Shown here: in pieces, positions 1-8,824 of the stretch
Layout of the letters: each line of letters begins with the position of its first letter
Numbering within the stretch: position 1 is the stretch's first letter
Assembly (NCBI RefSeq): GCF_003464595.1
Contig: NZ_QRZF01000016.1
Location: 74,135 to 138,134 of the forward strand
DNA length: 64,000 bases
Source of the DNA: Bacteroides intestinalis
GTDB lineage: Bacteria > Bacteroidota > Bacteroidia > Bacteroidales > Bacteroidaceae
Direction: 5' to 3'
Program-made: the position numbers and the translations under genes
The notes under the pieces: model-generated
What the model saw: the letters and a program-made list of their open reading frames with translations, nothing else
Databases searched by the model: none
Told to the model about the DNA's origin: nothing

Positions 1-615
1 TTTAATAGAAGGCAAATCTGCAGCAGCCTCTGCAAACTCTTTTACTACAAATTCATAGACCTCTTTTCTGGAAGCAGTCTTCGGTAAATCATTTGCATCA
101 ACTTTAGCTCCTGTAAAAAGAGGTACATTTCCGAAATAATCCATTGCATAATAATATCCATAGGCACGGAGAGCACGTGTTTCCGCAATCAAGGCTTTCA
201 ATTCATCTTTCATAGGAGAGGATTCCATACTGGCTATCACAGCATTGGCTGCACCAATACCGGGAAACAGATAAGTTCCCCAGCAAGTTTCAAGGCGTGC
301 ATTATCCGCTGTTATCTTATGTGCCATGATCTGCATATTACCTTCATCATACCATCCACCACTGGCACGACCCGGACAGAAAAATTCATCCGTGCCAAAC
401 TCTCCAATTCGCCAGCCATCACCACCTGCCCTGGACATATATGCCAGATATTGGTATACACCTACTACGGAAGAGAGAGCTTCTTCTTCTGTCTGATAAT
501 ATGTTTCGGGAGAGAGTCTACCGTATAATTCTTCATCCAGATTAAGACAACCGGACAACATGCTAATTCCAACACTACATGCAATTATGCTCTTAAATAT
601 TCTTTTTGTTTTCAT
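1..615 (-). CDS. SusD/RagB-family outer-membrane glycan-binding lipoprotein, N-terminal part
   Basis: About 205 codons are visible before the gene runs off the left edge, so the C-terminal part is missing from the window. The protein starts MKTKRIFKSIIACSVGISML and has a lipobox-like LSGC near residue 23, so it should be a lipoprotein. The following region (YGRLSPETYYQTEEEA, later ALRAYGYYYAMDYFGNVP) is typical of the SusD helical fold. SusD proteins cap the SusC porin on the cell surface and help capture oligosaccharides. The start lies 21 bases after the stop of the susC-like gene on the same strand, the usual susC-susD order, so the two are surely co-transcribed. From the neighbours the ligand is inferred to be a pectin fragment. 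Confidence 0.93.
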   Translation of the reverse strand, partial: MKTKRIFKSIIACSVGISMLSGCLNLDEELYGRLSPETYYQTEEEALSSVVGVYQYLAYMSRAGGDGWRIGEFGTDEFFCPGRASGGWYDEGNMQIMAHKITADNARLETCWGTYLFPGIGAANAVIASMESSPMKDELKALIAETRALRAYGYYYAMDYFGNVPLFTGAKVDANDLPKTASRKEVYEFVVKEFAEAAADLPSIK

Positions 616-636
616 CTTCTGATAATAAATTAAGGT

Positions 637-3630
637 TTAAAACGAAACGTTGATGCCCATTGTGAAAGTACGTGCTTTCGGATAACTCAAATAGTCTATG
701 CCCATCGGAGCTACTCCTGTTCTGGAAACCTCCGAATTTACTTCCGGGTCCAGACCGGAATATCCGGTAATGGTGAATAAATTCTGACCGGAAACAAATA
801 CACGGGCACGAGTAATACGCAACGGTTTGAAACTAAAATCATAACCTAAAGAAAGATTATCCATACGTAAGAACGAACCGTCCTCTATAAATCTGGAAGA
901 GAATACTTTGGCTTCTTCACGATTCACACCGGCGGTCACTGCCTCTTTCAATACATTTCTACCCGGTAGGTTATTCAGATAAGAGAGGTTGTTTGCCGTA
1001 CAGTTATAGACATCATTTCCTACACTACCACGCAGGTTCATGCTTAAACTCCAATTCTTATAACGCAAAGTAGTAGAAATGCCATACGTAAAATCAGGTT
1101 GTGCGCAACCTATGATTTCAGACTCGCCATTATTGGCAAACTGTTCTTTACCATCTACGATACCAATGAATTTCTTTCCATAGAAAGTTCCCAAAGGTTG
1201 TCCAGGTATTACCAACTGGGCATAAGAACCTGAAAGACCTTGGCCCTGACAAGGAGCAACTTTCATGTTTTCACCAGTCCACTTATCATTCGACAGACTT
1301 ATCAGTTCATTCTTATTCCGGCTGAAATTCAAATTCACATCCCATGAAAAGTCTTTGGTACGCAGTACACCAAATCCTAAGTCTATTTCAATACCCTGAT
1401 TCTTTACAGAACCTACATTCGCAATCTGCGAAGTAATCAAGGAAGGGGAAGGAACCGCCACGGAAAGCAATAAATCAGTCGTCTTTTTATAGTAATAGTC
1501 AATACTACCATGAATTCTTCCATTGAAGAAACCAAAGTCCAAACCTATATCTGTCTGTGCAGTCTGTTCCCATTTTATATCAGGATTAGAGTATTGTTGA
1601 GGTAATACAATAGTTACCTTCTCACCCCCTACCAAATATCCATTAGTACTGGCTCCCAGCGTATTCAGAGAATTATAGTTACCAATCTCCTGATTACCTG
1701 TGATACCATAGCTGACACGTAGTTTCAGATCTGTAAGAATATCGCTATGATAGAATTCCTCCTGAGAGATTCTCCAGGAAGCGGCTGCAGAAGGGAAAAT
1801 ACCCCATTTGTGATCGGCACCGAAACGGCTGGAACCATCACGACGTACTGTAGCGGTAAATAAGTATTTATCCCCATAATTATAATTCAGACGTCCATAC
1901 ATAGATATAAGGGTATTGCTTTCAGCAAAGCTACTTACGCTTTCCACTGTTTTTGCAGCAGCAAGGCTATACCACTTGAAGGTGTCGGACAAGAAACCAT
2001 AAGCACGGGTATGATTTCCTTCATCATAAAAATACTGGTAAGAATAACCCAGCATGGCATCAATAGAATGTTTACCAAATTTTTGATTGTATTTCAGGAT
2101 TGTTTCCAACAGTTTAGAATAATCCTGCAATTTCTGTACACTAACATAACCATCATTGCCATTACCCAGCAGATTACTCTTGGATATATAAGAGTTACGT
2201 TCGATAGAATTATAAGTATAACCCAAATTCACCTGGAACGTAAAAGGTTTATAGAAATTCCAATCAGCAGTCAGATTACCCAGGAATTTCCTGTTTTTAC
2301 GCTCATCCAGAATTTCAGATGCAAAAGATACTGGATTCACACGATAAGGAGGCACATCATAGAAATCACCTTCCTCATCATAAACCGGATAAGTAGGATT
2401 AAAAACATATGCTTCGTACAACATACTACTTCCCATCTCACTACCAACAGTATTGGATACCGGTGCCTGGTCAGCATGTGTTTCACCATAGTTCAAATTC
2501 ATATTTAACTTCAGCTTGCCATCCAGTGCTGTATGATTAATATTCACACGGGCATTGGCACTTGTCATACCAGAACCCAGCATAATACCTTCCTGGTCAC
2601 TATACCCCAAAGATGCGCGATAGTTTGTATCCTCACTTCCACTCATGAAAGAAAGGTAATGATTTTGAGAGATTGCCGTACGGAAAATACGATCTTGCCA
2701 ATCTGCATTATCGCCTTTATCATCCAAAGATAATCCTAAATCAGTTACTGCCTTACGGTATTCATCACCAGTCAGTACATCCAGCTTATTAGCTACATTA
2801 GAAATACCCAAGCTATAACTGTAATCCAATTGCTTAACACCTTTTTTCCCTTTCTTCGTAGTGATCATAATAACGCCATTAGCACCGCGGGAACCATAAA
2901 TAGCCGTAGCAGAAGCATCCTTCAAGATATTGATGGATTCAATATCATTAGGATTAATAGAAGATAATGGATTTACTGATTCCTGGTCAAAGAAGTCTGT
3001 ATTACTACCATTGGAAGCGATGTGACTGGAACTTACACCAGCAGAAGAATTGATAGGAACACCATCAATTACATATAACGGATCATTGGAAGCAGTAATA
3101 GATGTACCTCCACGAACACGGATTGTATTAGATCCACCGGGTTTACCACTATTCTGGCTGATATTTACTCCTGAAAAGGCACCTTGCATCAATTGTTGAG
3201 GGCTCAGGTCAGTACCAACTTTAAAACGATCACTACTGATGGAAGATACAGAACCTGTCAAATCGGACTTTTTCATAGTACCATAACCTACTACTACCAC
3301 CTCTTCCAAAGCCTGTGCATCATCCAGCAGTACCACATCAATTGTATTCTGTGAGCCGACTGCGATTTCCTGTGTTACATATCCTATATAAGAGAAGATG
3401 AGAGTGTTTTTTCCCGAAGAAACCGACAATGTATACTTACCATCCATATCAGTTATTGTTCCTACAGCGGAATTACCTTTTACAGTCACATTCACACCGA
3501 TCAACGGTTCTTGCTTCGAGTCAGTCACCGTTCCTGTAATCGTCTTGTTTTGTGCATACAGACATTGTGTTACTATCAATGCCAATACAAAACACAACTT
3601 TCTAAAATCAAAATGCAGTTTGTTTTTCAT
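637..3630 (-). CDS. SusC/RagA-family TonB-dependent outer-membrane transporter
   Basis: A 997-residue protein. In order: signal peptide ending around CLYAQ (residues 1-27), a carboxypeptidase-regulatory-like domain (about 28-105), a TonB-box segment EEVVVVGYGTMKKSDLTGSV (about 109-128), the plug domain, and a long beta-barrel ending in an aromatic residue (NVSF). The start at 3630 was preferred over an in-frame ATG at 3705 because it begins directly with a normal signal peptide. SusC proteins import oligosaccharides across the outer membrane using TonB energy, together with SusD. The gene is separated from the upstream esterase genes by a strong terminator at 3970-4008, so it should have its own promoter. 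No clear TAnnTTTG box was found in 3631-3969. Substrate assignment to pectin comes from context only. Confidence 0.95.
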   Translation of the reverse strand: MKNKLHFDFRKLCFVLALIVTQCLYAQNKTITGTVTDSKQEPLIGVNVTVKGNSAVGTITDMDGKYTLSVSSGKNTLIFSYIGYVTQEIAVGSQNTIDVVLLDDAQALEEVVVVGYGTMKKSDLTGSVSSISSDRFKVGTDLSPQQLMQGAFSGVNISQNSGKPGGSNTIRVRGGTSITASNDPLYVIDGVPINSSAGVSSSHIASNGSNTDFFDQESVNPLSSINPNDIESINILKDASATAIYGSRGANGVIMITTKKGKKGVKQLDYSYSLGISNVANKLDVLTGDEYRKAVTDLGLSLDDKGDNADWQDRIFRTAISQNHYLSFMSGSEDTNYRASLGYSDQEGIMLGSGMTSANARVNINHTALDGKLKLNMNLNYGETHADQAPVSNTVGSEMGSSMLYEAYVFNPTYPVYDEEGDFYDVPPYRVNPVSFASEILDERKNRKFLGNLTADWNFYKPFTFQVNLGYTYNSIERNSYISKSNLLGNGNDGYVSVQKLQDYSKLLETILKYNQKFGKHSIDAMLGYSYQYFYDEGNHTRAYGFLSDTFKWYSLAAAKTVESVSSFAESNTLISMYGRLNYNYGDKYLFTATVRRDGSSRFGADHKWGIFPSAAASWRISQEEFYHSDILTDLKLRVSYGITGNQEIGNYNSLNTLGASTNGYLVGGEKVTIVLPQQYSNPDIKWEQTAQTDIGLDFGFFNGRIHGSIDYYYKKTTDLLLSVAVPSPSLITSQIANVGSVKNQGIEIDLGFGVLRTKDFSWDVNLNFSRNKNELISLSNDKWTGENMKVAPCQGQGLSGSYAQLVIPGQPLGTFYGKKFIGIVDGKEQFANNGESEIIGCAQPDFTYGISTTLRYKNWSLSMNLRGSVGNDVYNCTANNLSYLNNLPGRNVLKEAVTAGVNREEAKVFSSRFIEDGSFLRMDNLSLGYDFSFKPLRITRARVFVSGQNLFTITGYSGLDPEVNSEVSRTGVAPMGIDYLSYPKARTFTMGINVSF

Positions 3631-3969
3631 ATTAATACATTTGGGATTAATAAATAAAGATTCAAAGTTTCTCAATAAGGCTTTATCTTTCACCTTGCCA
3701 TGCAAAGGAGAGGATTATATTGATTTTACAGGTGAAAAATATGCTCAAATCGGTTAAAAAAATAGTCCACACAGCCCAAAGCTCGTCTGGAAGGGGTTTT
3801 AAACAATTATTCCACATCTTTTCTACACCTTTTTCTCCCCCTGAAACCGTTTTTTCTACGAATCTATTCATCACTCTCTATTTATTCACATCAACCACTT
3901 TATTAAACTACTATTTCGCTACACTCATTCATCTCATTTTCTATCAAAAAAGAAAAGCTTATAAAAAAT
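3631..3969. other. Gene-free stretch upstream of susC
   Basis: About 340 bases between the susC start and the terminator of the acetylesterase gene. It should contain the susC promoter and leader, but no exact TAnnTTTG box is visible on the minus strand; the nearest match, AAACTTTG at 3671-3664, differs in one base. Nothing else was recognised. Confidence 0.4.
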
Positions 3970-4008
3970 CCTTTCTGATATATTTTCAAAGGAAGTATAT
4001 CAGAAAGG
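3970..4008 (-). terminator. Intrinsic terminator of the CE7 esterase gene
   Basis: A perfect 13-bp inverted repeat, CCTTTCTGATATA at 3970-3982 with its complement at 3996-4008, is followed on the minus strand by a run of T residues. It lies 24 bases after the esterase stop and separates that gene from susC. Confidence 0.85.
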
Positions 4009-4032
4009 AAACAGAATATAAAACGCTCTTAT

Positions 4033-5349
4033 TTACTTCAAATGTCTCAATATCCACTTCAACTGTCCATATTCCGTAGCATCAGAAGTCCAATGTTCAT
4101 TAATCGGAGTTATCAGTGCTTCTTTGGGGCAATCCAGCACATTATAAACAGCATAACTGGTAGTAGGCGGACAGGTATCATCATTATATCCCCAAGTGAT
4201 ATAAGTAGGAACTTTAATCATACGGGCGAAGTTCACCACATCATAATATGCCATCGTTTTCAGCTTATCCGAAGTATCCATACCCTCTACTCTGAAAAAA
4301 TGAGGATAACCACCTGCACGTCCTGCCTTATAGCCTGCCATATCACTCAATGCCGGATGATTGGCAACGCAAGCTGTTACACGGCTATCCAGTCCGGTAG
4401 TAATCAGTGCCAAAGCTCCTCCCTGGCTGCCACCTTGGACAATTACATTTTTACCATCCCATTCGGGCAGAGAAGTCAGGAGATCGATGCTGCGTACACA
4501 ACCCAGATAGACACGTTTCATGTAATAATTATCACGGTTCTCCAATCCGTTATTTAAATAACCGTTCTCTCTGCCATTAAAAGCATTGCTGATTTCCTTA
4601 AATTCTTCCGCACTCATCTCCGGATTCAGACCATGTATCTCGATTTCGAAACGGATACATCCTTCTTCCGCATAATATTTACGACGCAGAGGCTCCTTTA
4701 TAGTTTTAATTCCAGCTCCCGGAGGACAAAGTACAACCGGACAAGAACCTTTCACTGCATTCTTAGGATAGAAAAGATAACCATAAATGCACTGTCCACG
4801 GTTATTCAGCATTAATTTAATGAGATAACAATCAACCTTATCCGTACAATACTCCTCTGCAAGCTTTTTAGTATAAGTCAACGGATATTTGGTAGCTTCC
4901 GCTTTATTGTTTTCCCAGAATTCTTTAAAGTCTTTTGGCATCTGTGTGTAAGGTTGAATCTTTTCCGGTGAAAAGCCTACCTTCACATGATGTTTATAGC
5001 TTGTTCCATCCACGGTCGCTGTCAGACGACAATCACGGAAACCGGGTTCTTTCATTGTTCCCACAGGTATCACCGCCTTTCCTTGCTTCAAAGTAACGGA
5101 ACCGGAAGTATCCGCCGGCATCATGTCACCACCTATTTCATAAGAAACAGTTACGCCATCCTGCGGAATGCCGTATTTATAGAACTGCACCTCAACCTTA
5201 GCTTTCTCTCCGGTCTTATAAATCCAGTCAGCATGATTGGGCACGGTCACCCAAAGTACATCACTCCGGTACGGGTAGTTTTCCGCACATACAAATGACA
5301 GCGGAAAGATCAGGGCGAACAGCCATATAAACAAACTCTTTTTCATCAT
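4033..5349 (-). CDS. Acetyl xylan esterase-like (CE7, AXE1) secreted deacetylase
   Basis: 438 residues with a signal peptide (MMKKSLFIWLFALIFPLSFVCA). An N-terminal beta-sandwich-like region (about 25-130) precedes an AXE1-type alpha/beta hydrolase domain. The nucleophile elbow is GGSQGG near residue 304, the acid is in WGYNDDTCPP near 386, and the histidine is in NEHW near 416, so the triad looks complete. CE7 enzymes remove acetyl groups from sugars and short oligosaccharides. In this locus it probably deacetylates pectin fragments, working with the CE12-CE8 protein transcribed upstream on the same strand. The 148-bp gap between these two genes holds an 11-bp-period hairpin. The exact substrate cannot be read from sequence. 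Confidence 0.88.
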   Translation of the reverse strand: MMKKSLFIWLFALIFPLSFVCAENYPYRSDVLWVTVPNHADWIYKTGEKAKVEVQFYKYGIPQDGVTVSYEIGGDMMPADTSGSVTLKQGKAVIPVGTMKEPGFRDCRLTATVDGTSYKHHVKVGFSPEKIQPYTQMPKDFKEFWENNKAEATKYPLTYTKKLAEEYCTDKVDCYLIKLMLNNRGQCIYGYLFYPKNAVKGSCPVVLCPPGAGIKTIKEPLRRKYYAEEGCIRFEIEIHGLNPEMSAEEFKEISNAFNGRENGYLNNGLENRDNYYMKRVYLGCVRSIDLLTSLPEWDGKNVIVQGGSQGGALALITTGLDSRVTACVANHPALSDMAGYKAGRAGGYPHFFRVEGMDTSDKLKTMAYYDVVNFARMIKVPTYITWGYNDDTCPPTTSYAVYNVLDCPKEALITPINEHWTSDATEYGQLKWILRHLK

Positions 5350-5404
5350 TATGTTTTTAGTATTATCACATTATTTTACCAGTCACAAAGACCATCTTCC
5401 TACC

Positions 5405-5484
5405 AAGTCCGTATCAACTCCGTGTCAAAACCGTGTCAAGTCCGTAGTTATGAACACGGAGATGGTACGGAGATGATACGGTTT
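5405..5484. repeat. Hairpin built of 11-bp repeats
   Basis: CCGT recurs at 5409, 5420, 5431 and 5442, exactly 11 bp apart, within units like CCGTATCAACT. After a short loop the complement ACGG recurs at 5456, 5467 and 5478, again 11 bp apart. The two halves form a long imperfect hairpin between the CE7 gene start and the stop of the CE12-CE8 gene. It could act as an RNA stabiliser or partial terminator. There is no T-run typical of an intrinsic terminator. Confidence 0.85.
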
Positions 5485-5497
5485 TGACAGATACGGG

Positions 5498-7264
5498 TCA
5501 GCGCTTTATGCTTAATAATTCATTCCCATTTTTTACCGGATTCCAACCATCTTCTCCGATAAGTATGGAATCTATTTCATAACCTTTGAGATTTTTCAGT
5601 TGATGTGAGAAAGGTACACGTGCTTTTGGATTGGCACCTTCACCCGTGCTTTCATACTCTGCATAGAATGCGGTCTTTTCCGCTTCCTTTTTACCCCAGT
5701 TATTCCAACCGGCAGGAGCGATATGCTTGCCTAAATTGCAACGGATGAATACAGCCTGCGCATACGAACGCCAGGGACGCGACAGATAGACATCCTGTAC
5801 ACCCTCATCAGCCGTCAGTCGGCAATCATAAAATACATAACCATATTTCTGCCCCTGATCCGTAGAAGGTGCTGTCACATAGCCTCCACCTTTACTATGA
5901 ATGTGACAACGATTGAATACAGCCGTAGACCAGCCAAAGATAAAATCGACCGTACCTTCTATATAGCAATCTTCATAGTACTGGCGGCAGTTTTTTCCAT
6001 AGGTATAGAGTGTATCCTGGAAACCAAGGAAACGACAGTTTTTGAAATAAACACGATCAGCACTTACAAAACAGGCTACAGCCTGTCCCACCGGACCCGA
6101 AGAATTCTCAAATGTAATATTCTCGGCATAAAAGTCGGGAGCATAAATATAGCAGGAGGATGAACCAGAAGTTCCTTTTTCTTCACCAAAGCAATTCTTC
6201 TTCTGCGCATAATCATCATACGAAAGTATAGCACCTTCCTGACCTATCAGGGAAATATTAATTTTGCTTTCGGGTACTACGATTTTCTCTTTATACACAC
6301 CCTTACGCACCAATATCGTAGTACGGATATTCTTGCGGAAATCGGGAACAGCATCAATGGCTTCCTGTACAGTGAAAAAGTCTCCGCTACCATCCTGTGC
6401 CACTACGAAATCATAATGACGGACATACTTAGACAATTCCGGTACTTCTTTAGCAATGGCATCCATAGCCAGACCGGATACAATGCGGCCACCGTATACA
6501 TTCAGATGGGTATTATCTTCGCGTCCTTTAGGTATAGCAGCAACCTGATTGGCAGGTACCCACATGAACAGCTTTTTAGACTCTACCGGTCCCATGCCTT
6601 CTACCAGGTCGTGCGTAATCTTATTCATATCCACAAATGCAACACCCAGTTCTTTCGCTACATTTCGCGGAGAGTCCAGATAGGCTCCGTGCGTATCAAT
6701 CAGCTTGTCACCTTCAGCAATAACTGTTTGTCCCGAAGCTTCCCGTGTTGCATCCGGATTCACGCCTTTCTGTATATCATCCTGACTGATAGCCTGAGCA
6801 ACTGCATTCCCGTCCGCTGTGCCGAAGTTTCGGCGCACAATGGAGTTAAACAAAACAGGGATACCTCCCTTAGCACGTGTTTCGTTTACAAAACGTTTCA
6901 GGTTTTCATCAAAAGTACTTCCCGGAGCTGTATACCGCTTTGGGTCGGACTTCTCATCATTGTGACCGAATTGGATAAATACATAATCACCTTTCTTCAC
7001 TTGTGAGATTACCTTTTCCCAGCGCCCTTCATCAATAAAGCTCTTGGAACTCCGCCCGTTCACGGCATGATTATCCACACGTATTTCCTCGGAGAGATAA
7101 CCGGGCAACATTTGCCCCCACCCCCGTTCCGGGTTTTCACCCGTCAATGACTTATTAGCCATAGTGGAGTCTCCAATCATAAAAATCGTAATCACTGGTT
7201 TGTCAGCCTTGAAAGCAGAAAGCAGAAAAAACAACCCCAGTAATAATGTCAACTTATGTTTCAT
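5498..7264 (-). CDS. Bifunctional CE12 rhamnogalacturonan acetylesterase / CE8 pectin methylesterase
   Basis: 588 residues, signal peptide then two catalytic domains. Domain 1 (about 24-275) is an SGNH hydrolase of the rhamnogalacturonan acetylesterase type: FMIGDSTMANK (block I, near 28-38), GRSS, QFGHNDE (near 100), and DNTHLN near 250 carrying the Asp-His pair. Domain 2 (about 285-575) is a pectinesterase beta-helix with FQDTLY (near 416), VDFIFG (near 438, catalytic Asp) and RPWRSYA (near 498). The protein would remove acetyl esters from the pectin backbone and methyl esters from galacturonate. Both catalytic sets look intact. It is the first gene of a leftward unit with the CE7 esterase. 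The kdgF-like gene diverges from it. Confidence 0.93.
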   Translation of the reverse strand: MKHKLTLLLGLFFLLSAFKADKPVITIFMIGDSTMANKSLTGENPERGWGQMLPGYLSEEIRVDNHAVNGRSSKSFIDEGRWEKVISQVKKGDYVFIQFGHNDEKSDPKRYTAPGSTFDENLKRFVNETRAKGGIPVLFNSIVRRNFGTADGNAVAQAISQDDIQKGVNPDATREASGQTVIAEGDKLIDTHGAYLDSPRNVAKELGVAFVDMNKITHDLVEGMGPVESKKLFMWVPANQVAAIPKGREDNTHLNVYGGRIVSGLAMDAIAKEVPELSKYVRHYDFVVAQDGSGDFFTVQEAIDAVPDFRKNIRTTILVRKGVYKEKIVVPESKINISLIGQEGAILSYDDYAQKKNCFGEEKGTSGSSSCYIYAPDFYAENITFENSSGPVGQAVACFVSADRVYFKNCRFLGFQDTLYTYGKNCRQYYEDCYIEGTVDFIFGWSTAVFNRCHIHSKGGGYVTAPSTDQGQKYGYVFYDCRLTADEGVQDVYLSRPWRSYAQAVFIRCNLGKHIAPAGWNNWGKKEAEKTAFYAEYESTGEGANPKARVPFSHQLKNLKGYEIDSILIGEDGWNPVKNGNELLSIKR

Positions 7265-7303
7265 AGTTCATTATATATAAATAGTATTCTTAGTTTCCGG
7301 CTG

Positions 7304-7311
7304 CAATATTA
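7304..7311 (-). promoter_or_regulatory. Candidate -7 box for the CE12-CE8 gene
   Basis: The minus strand reads TAATATTG, one mismatch from the Bacteroides TAnnTTTG box, about 40 bases upstream of the start. No good -33 TTTG is present, so this is a weak call. Confidence 0.3.
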
Positions 7312-7375
7312 CCTAAAAACAGAGGGTTTTAAGGGTAAAAAAAGTCGCAATCGGTAGAAAAATTAATATTAATCG

Positions 7376-7383
7376 TATATTTG
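7376..7383 (+). promoter_or_regulatory. Candidate -7 box for the kdgF-like gene
   Basis: TATATTTG matches the Bacteroides TAnnTTTG consensus exactly and lies 29 bases before the ATG at 7413. No clear TTTG lies about 20 bases upstream. Confidence 0.5.
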
Positions 7384-7412
7384 CCGGTAAAATAATCAAT
7401 CTGACTGGCAAA

Positions 7413-7760
7413 ATGGAAAAGACAAGAAGTAACACCTTCATTCTTGAAAAAGAAATAGCATGGGAACCTGCAGGTGAAGGAGTGGTACGCCAAATCATGG
7501 GTTACGACGGACAAGTGATGCTTGTAAAAGTGAAATTCGAGCAAGGAGCTGTCGGTACACCACATACTCACTATCATACACAAACCACTTATGTGGCAAA
7601 CGGTAAATTTGAATTTACCGTAAATGGTGAAAAACAAATTGTAGAAACCGGAGACGGTGTTTACATCGAACCGGATGCGGTACATGGCTGTGTATGCCTG
7701 GAAGCCGGTATCTTGATAGACTGTTTCAGCCCCATGAGAGCAGATTTTCTGAAACGCTAA
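7413..7760 (+). CDS. KdgF-like cupin, unsaturated uronate linearisation
   Basis: A 115-residue single-domain cupin without a signal peptide, so cytoplasmic. The metal-binding motif is PHTHYHTQ (His51, His53, His55, Gln57) with a second-motif histidine in DAVHGCV (His91). KdgF proteins are small cupins that convert 4,5-unsaturated uronate monomers to the linear keto-deoxyuronate during pectin or alginate breakdown. Size, motif and location inside a pectin locus fit KdgF well, but many cupins look alike, so the function is inferred mainly from context. It is convergent with the CE8 gene at 7852, and a 22-bp-period repeat array fills the gap. Confidence 0.75.
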   Translation: MEKTRSNTFILEKEIAWEPAGEGVVRQIMGYDGQVMLVKVKFEQGAVGTPHTHYHTQTTYVANGKFEFTVNGEKQIVETGDGVYIEPDAVHGCVCLEAGILIDCFSPMRADFLKR

Positions 7761-7770
7761 ATCCTGTCTG

Positions 7771-7857
7771 CAAGGAGTTAACTTCTTGCGAACAAAAAGT
7801 TAACTTCCTGTCGACAAGGAATTAAGTTCTTGCAGGCAGGAAGTTAAGTTGTTATTT
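7771..7857. repeat. Four-unit palindromic array with 22-bp period
   Basis: The motif AGTTAA (AATTAA in unit 3) starts at 7776, 7798, 7820 and 7842, exactly 22 bp apart. Each unit is a near-palindrome such as CAAGGAGTTAACTTCTTG, and opposite units also complement each other. The array lies between two convergent genes and its end runs into the stop of the CE8 gene at 7852. It may fold into alternative hairpins that end transcripts from both sides. Confidence 0.88.
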
Positions 7858-8820
7858 AGCAGGGTTCCAATCGCTACACATTTTATAGATGTAACTCAGA
7901 TCATCATATAGTGCAGCTTCCTTTTTCGTCAATTGTTTAGCCCATTTCACACGATCAGTTATTGGAGCACCCTCTCCGGTACTTCCATATTCAGCATAAC
8001 GTGCTGTCTTCTCATTTTCTACATTTCCCCAGTTATGCCAACCTTCGGGACGAATATGTTTGCCCATTTCGCAATTGATAAATACAGTAGCAGCATACGG
8101 ACGCCAAGGACGTCCCAGATATACCTTATCCACACCGGGGTCGGCAGTCAGCCGGCAGTTCTTGAAAACATATCCCACCGCAATATCTTTGGGTGTAGAA
8201 GCCGCCGTTATGTATGAATTAGTTTTACTCCGTATCTCGCAATTCTCAAACAATGCAGTAGAAGGACCAAATATAAAATCGGTGGTTCCATCAATGTAGC
8301 AATCTACAAAATAGAGCCGTGTACCGGCAACACCTGTATAAATAGTATCCTGATTACCCAAAATACGGCAGTTTATGAATACCAGTTTATCACCTTCCGT
8401 ATGGAGTGCCACAGCTTGTCCCAGTCTGGCAGCATTATTTTCTATAGTCAGGTTCTTGAAAGTTATGCTATTCCCCTCCACTTTCACTGTGTAGGTGCGA
8501 AAAGTACCCATTTTATTAATATTGGCGTGGTCATCATACGTGATAATCGTGTTTTCCACACTTTCACCAATGAATTCTACATTCTGCAACCAGGAAGGAA
8601 TAACCACTTTTTCTTTATAAGTACCATTCTTTACCAGTACCGTCACTTTATAATCCATAAAAGCCCTGATACCTTCCATAGCTTCTGTCAAAGTACGATA
8701 GTCTCCCGAACCATCGCGGGATACAACAATCGTATCCTTCCATTGAGTTTGTGCCGACAATGGCATGATTCCCACCAGGAGAAGAACTATGCCGCATAAA
8801 TAATAAGTCAGTCGTTTCAT
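7852..8820 (-). CDS. Pectin methylesterase (CE8)
   Basis: 322 residues with a signal peptide (MKRLTYYLCGIVLLLVGIMPLSAQ). The mature protein is a single pectinesterase beta-helix with GQAVAL, NQDTIYTG (near 155), TDFIFGPS (near 179, catalytic Asp) and RPWRPYA (near 238). It hydrolyses methyl esters of homogalacturonan, releasing methanol and exposing galacturonate to lyases and hydrolases, most likely in the periplasm or on the outer surface. It follows the GH105 gene by only 4 bases on the same strand, so the two form an operon. It is a distinct paralogue of the CE8 domain in the fusion protein at 5498. Confidence 0.94.
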   Translation of the reverse strand: MKRLTYYLCGIVLLLVGIMPLSAQTQWKDTIVVSRDGSGDYRTLTEAMEGIRAFMDYKVTVLVKNGTYKEKVVIPSWLQNVEFIGESVENTIITYDDHANINKMGTFRTYTVKVEGNSITFKNLTIENNAARLGQAVALHTEGDKLVFINCRILGNQDTIYTGVAGTRLYFVDCYIDGTTDFIFGPSTALFENCEIRSKTNSYITAASTPKDIAVGYVFKNCRLTADPGVDKVYLGRPWRPYAATVFINCEMGKHIRPEGWHNWGNVENEKTARYAEYGSTGEGAPITDRVKWAKQLTKKEAALYDDLSYIYKMCSDWNPAK

Positions 8821-8824
8821 TGTC

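Noticed and set aside
3670-3780. Short frames upstream of susC, including an in-frame extension to 3705
   Set aside because: The extension has no signal-peptide start and begins before a normal signal peptide at 3630; the other frames overlap non-coding leader sequence.
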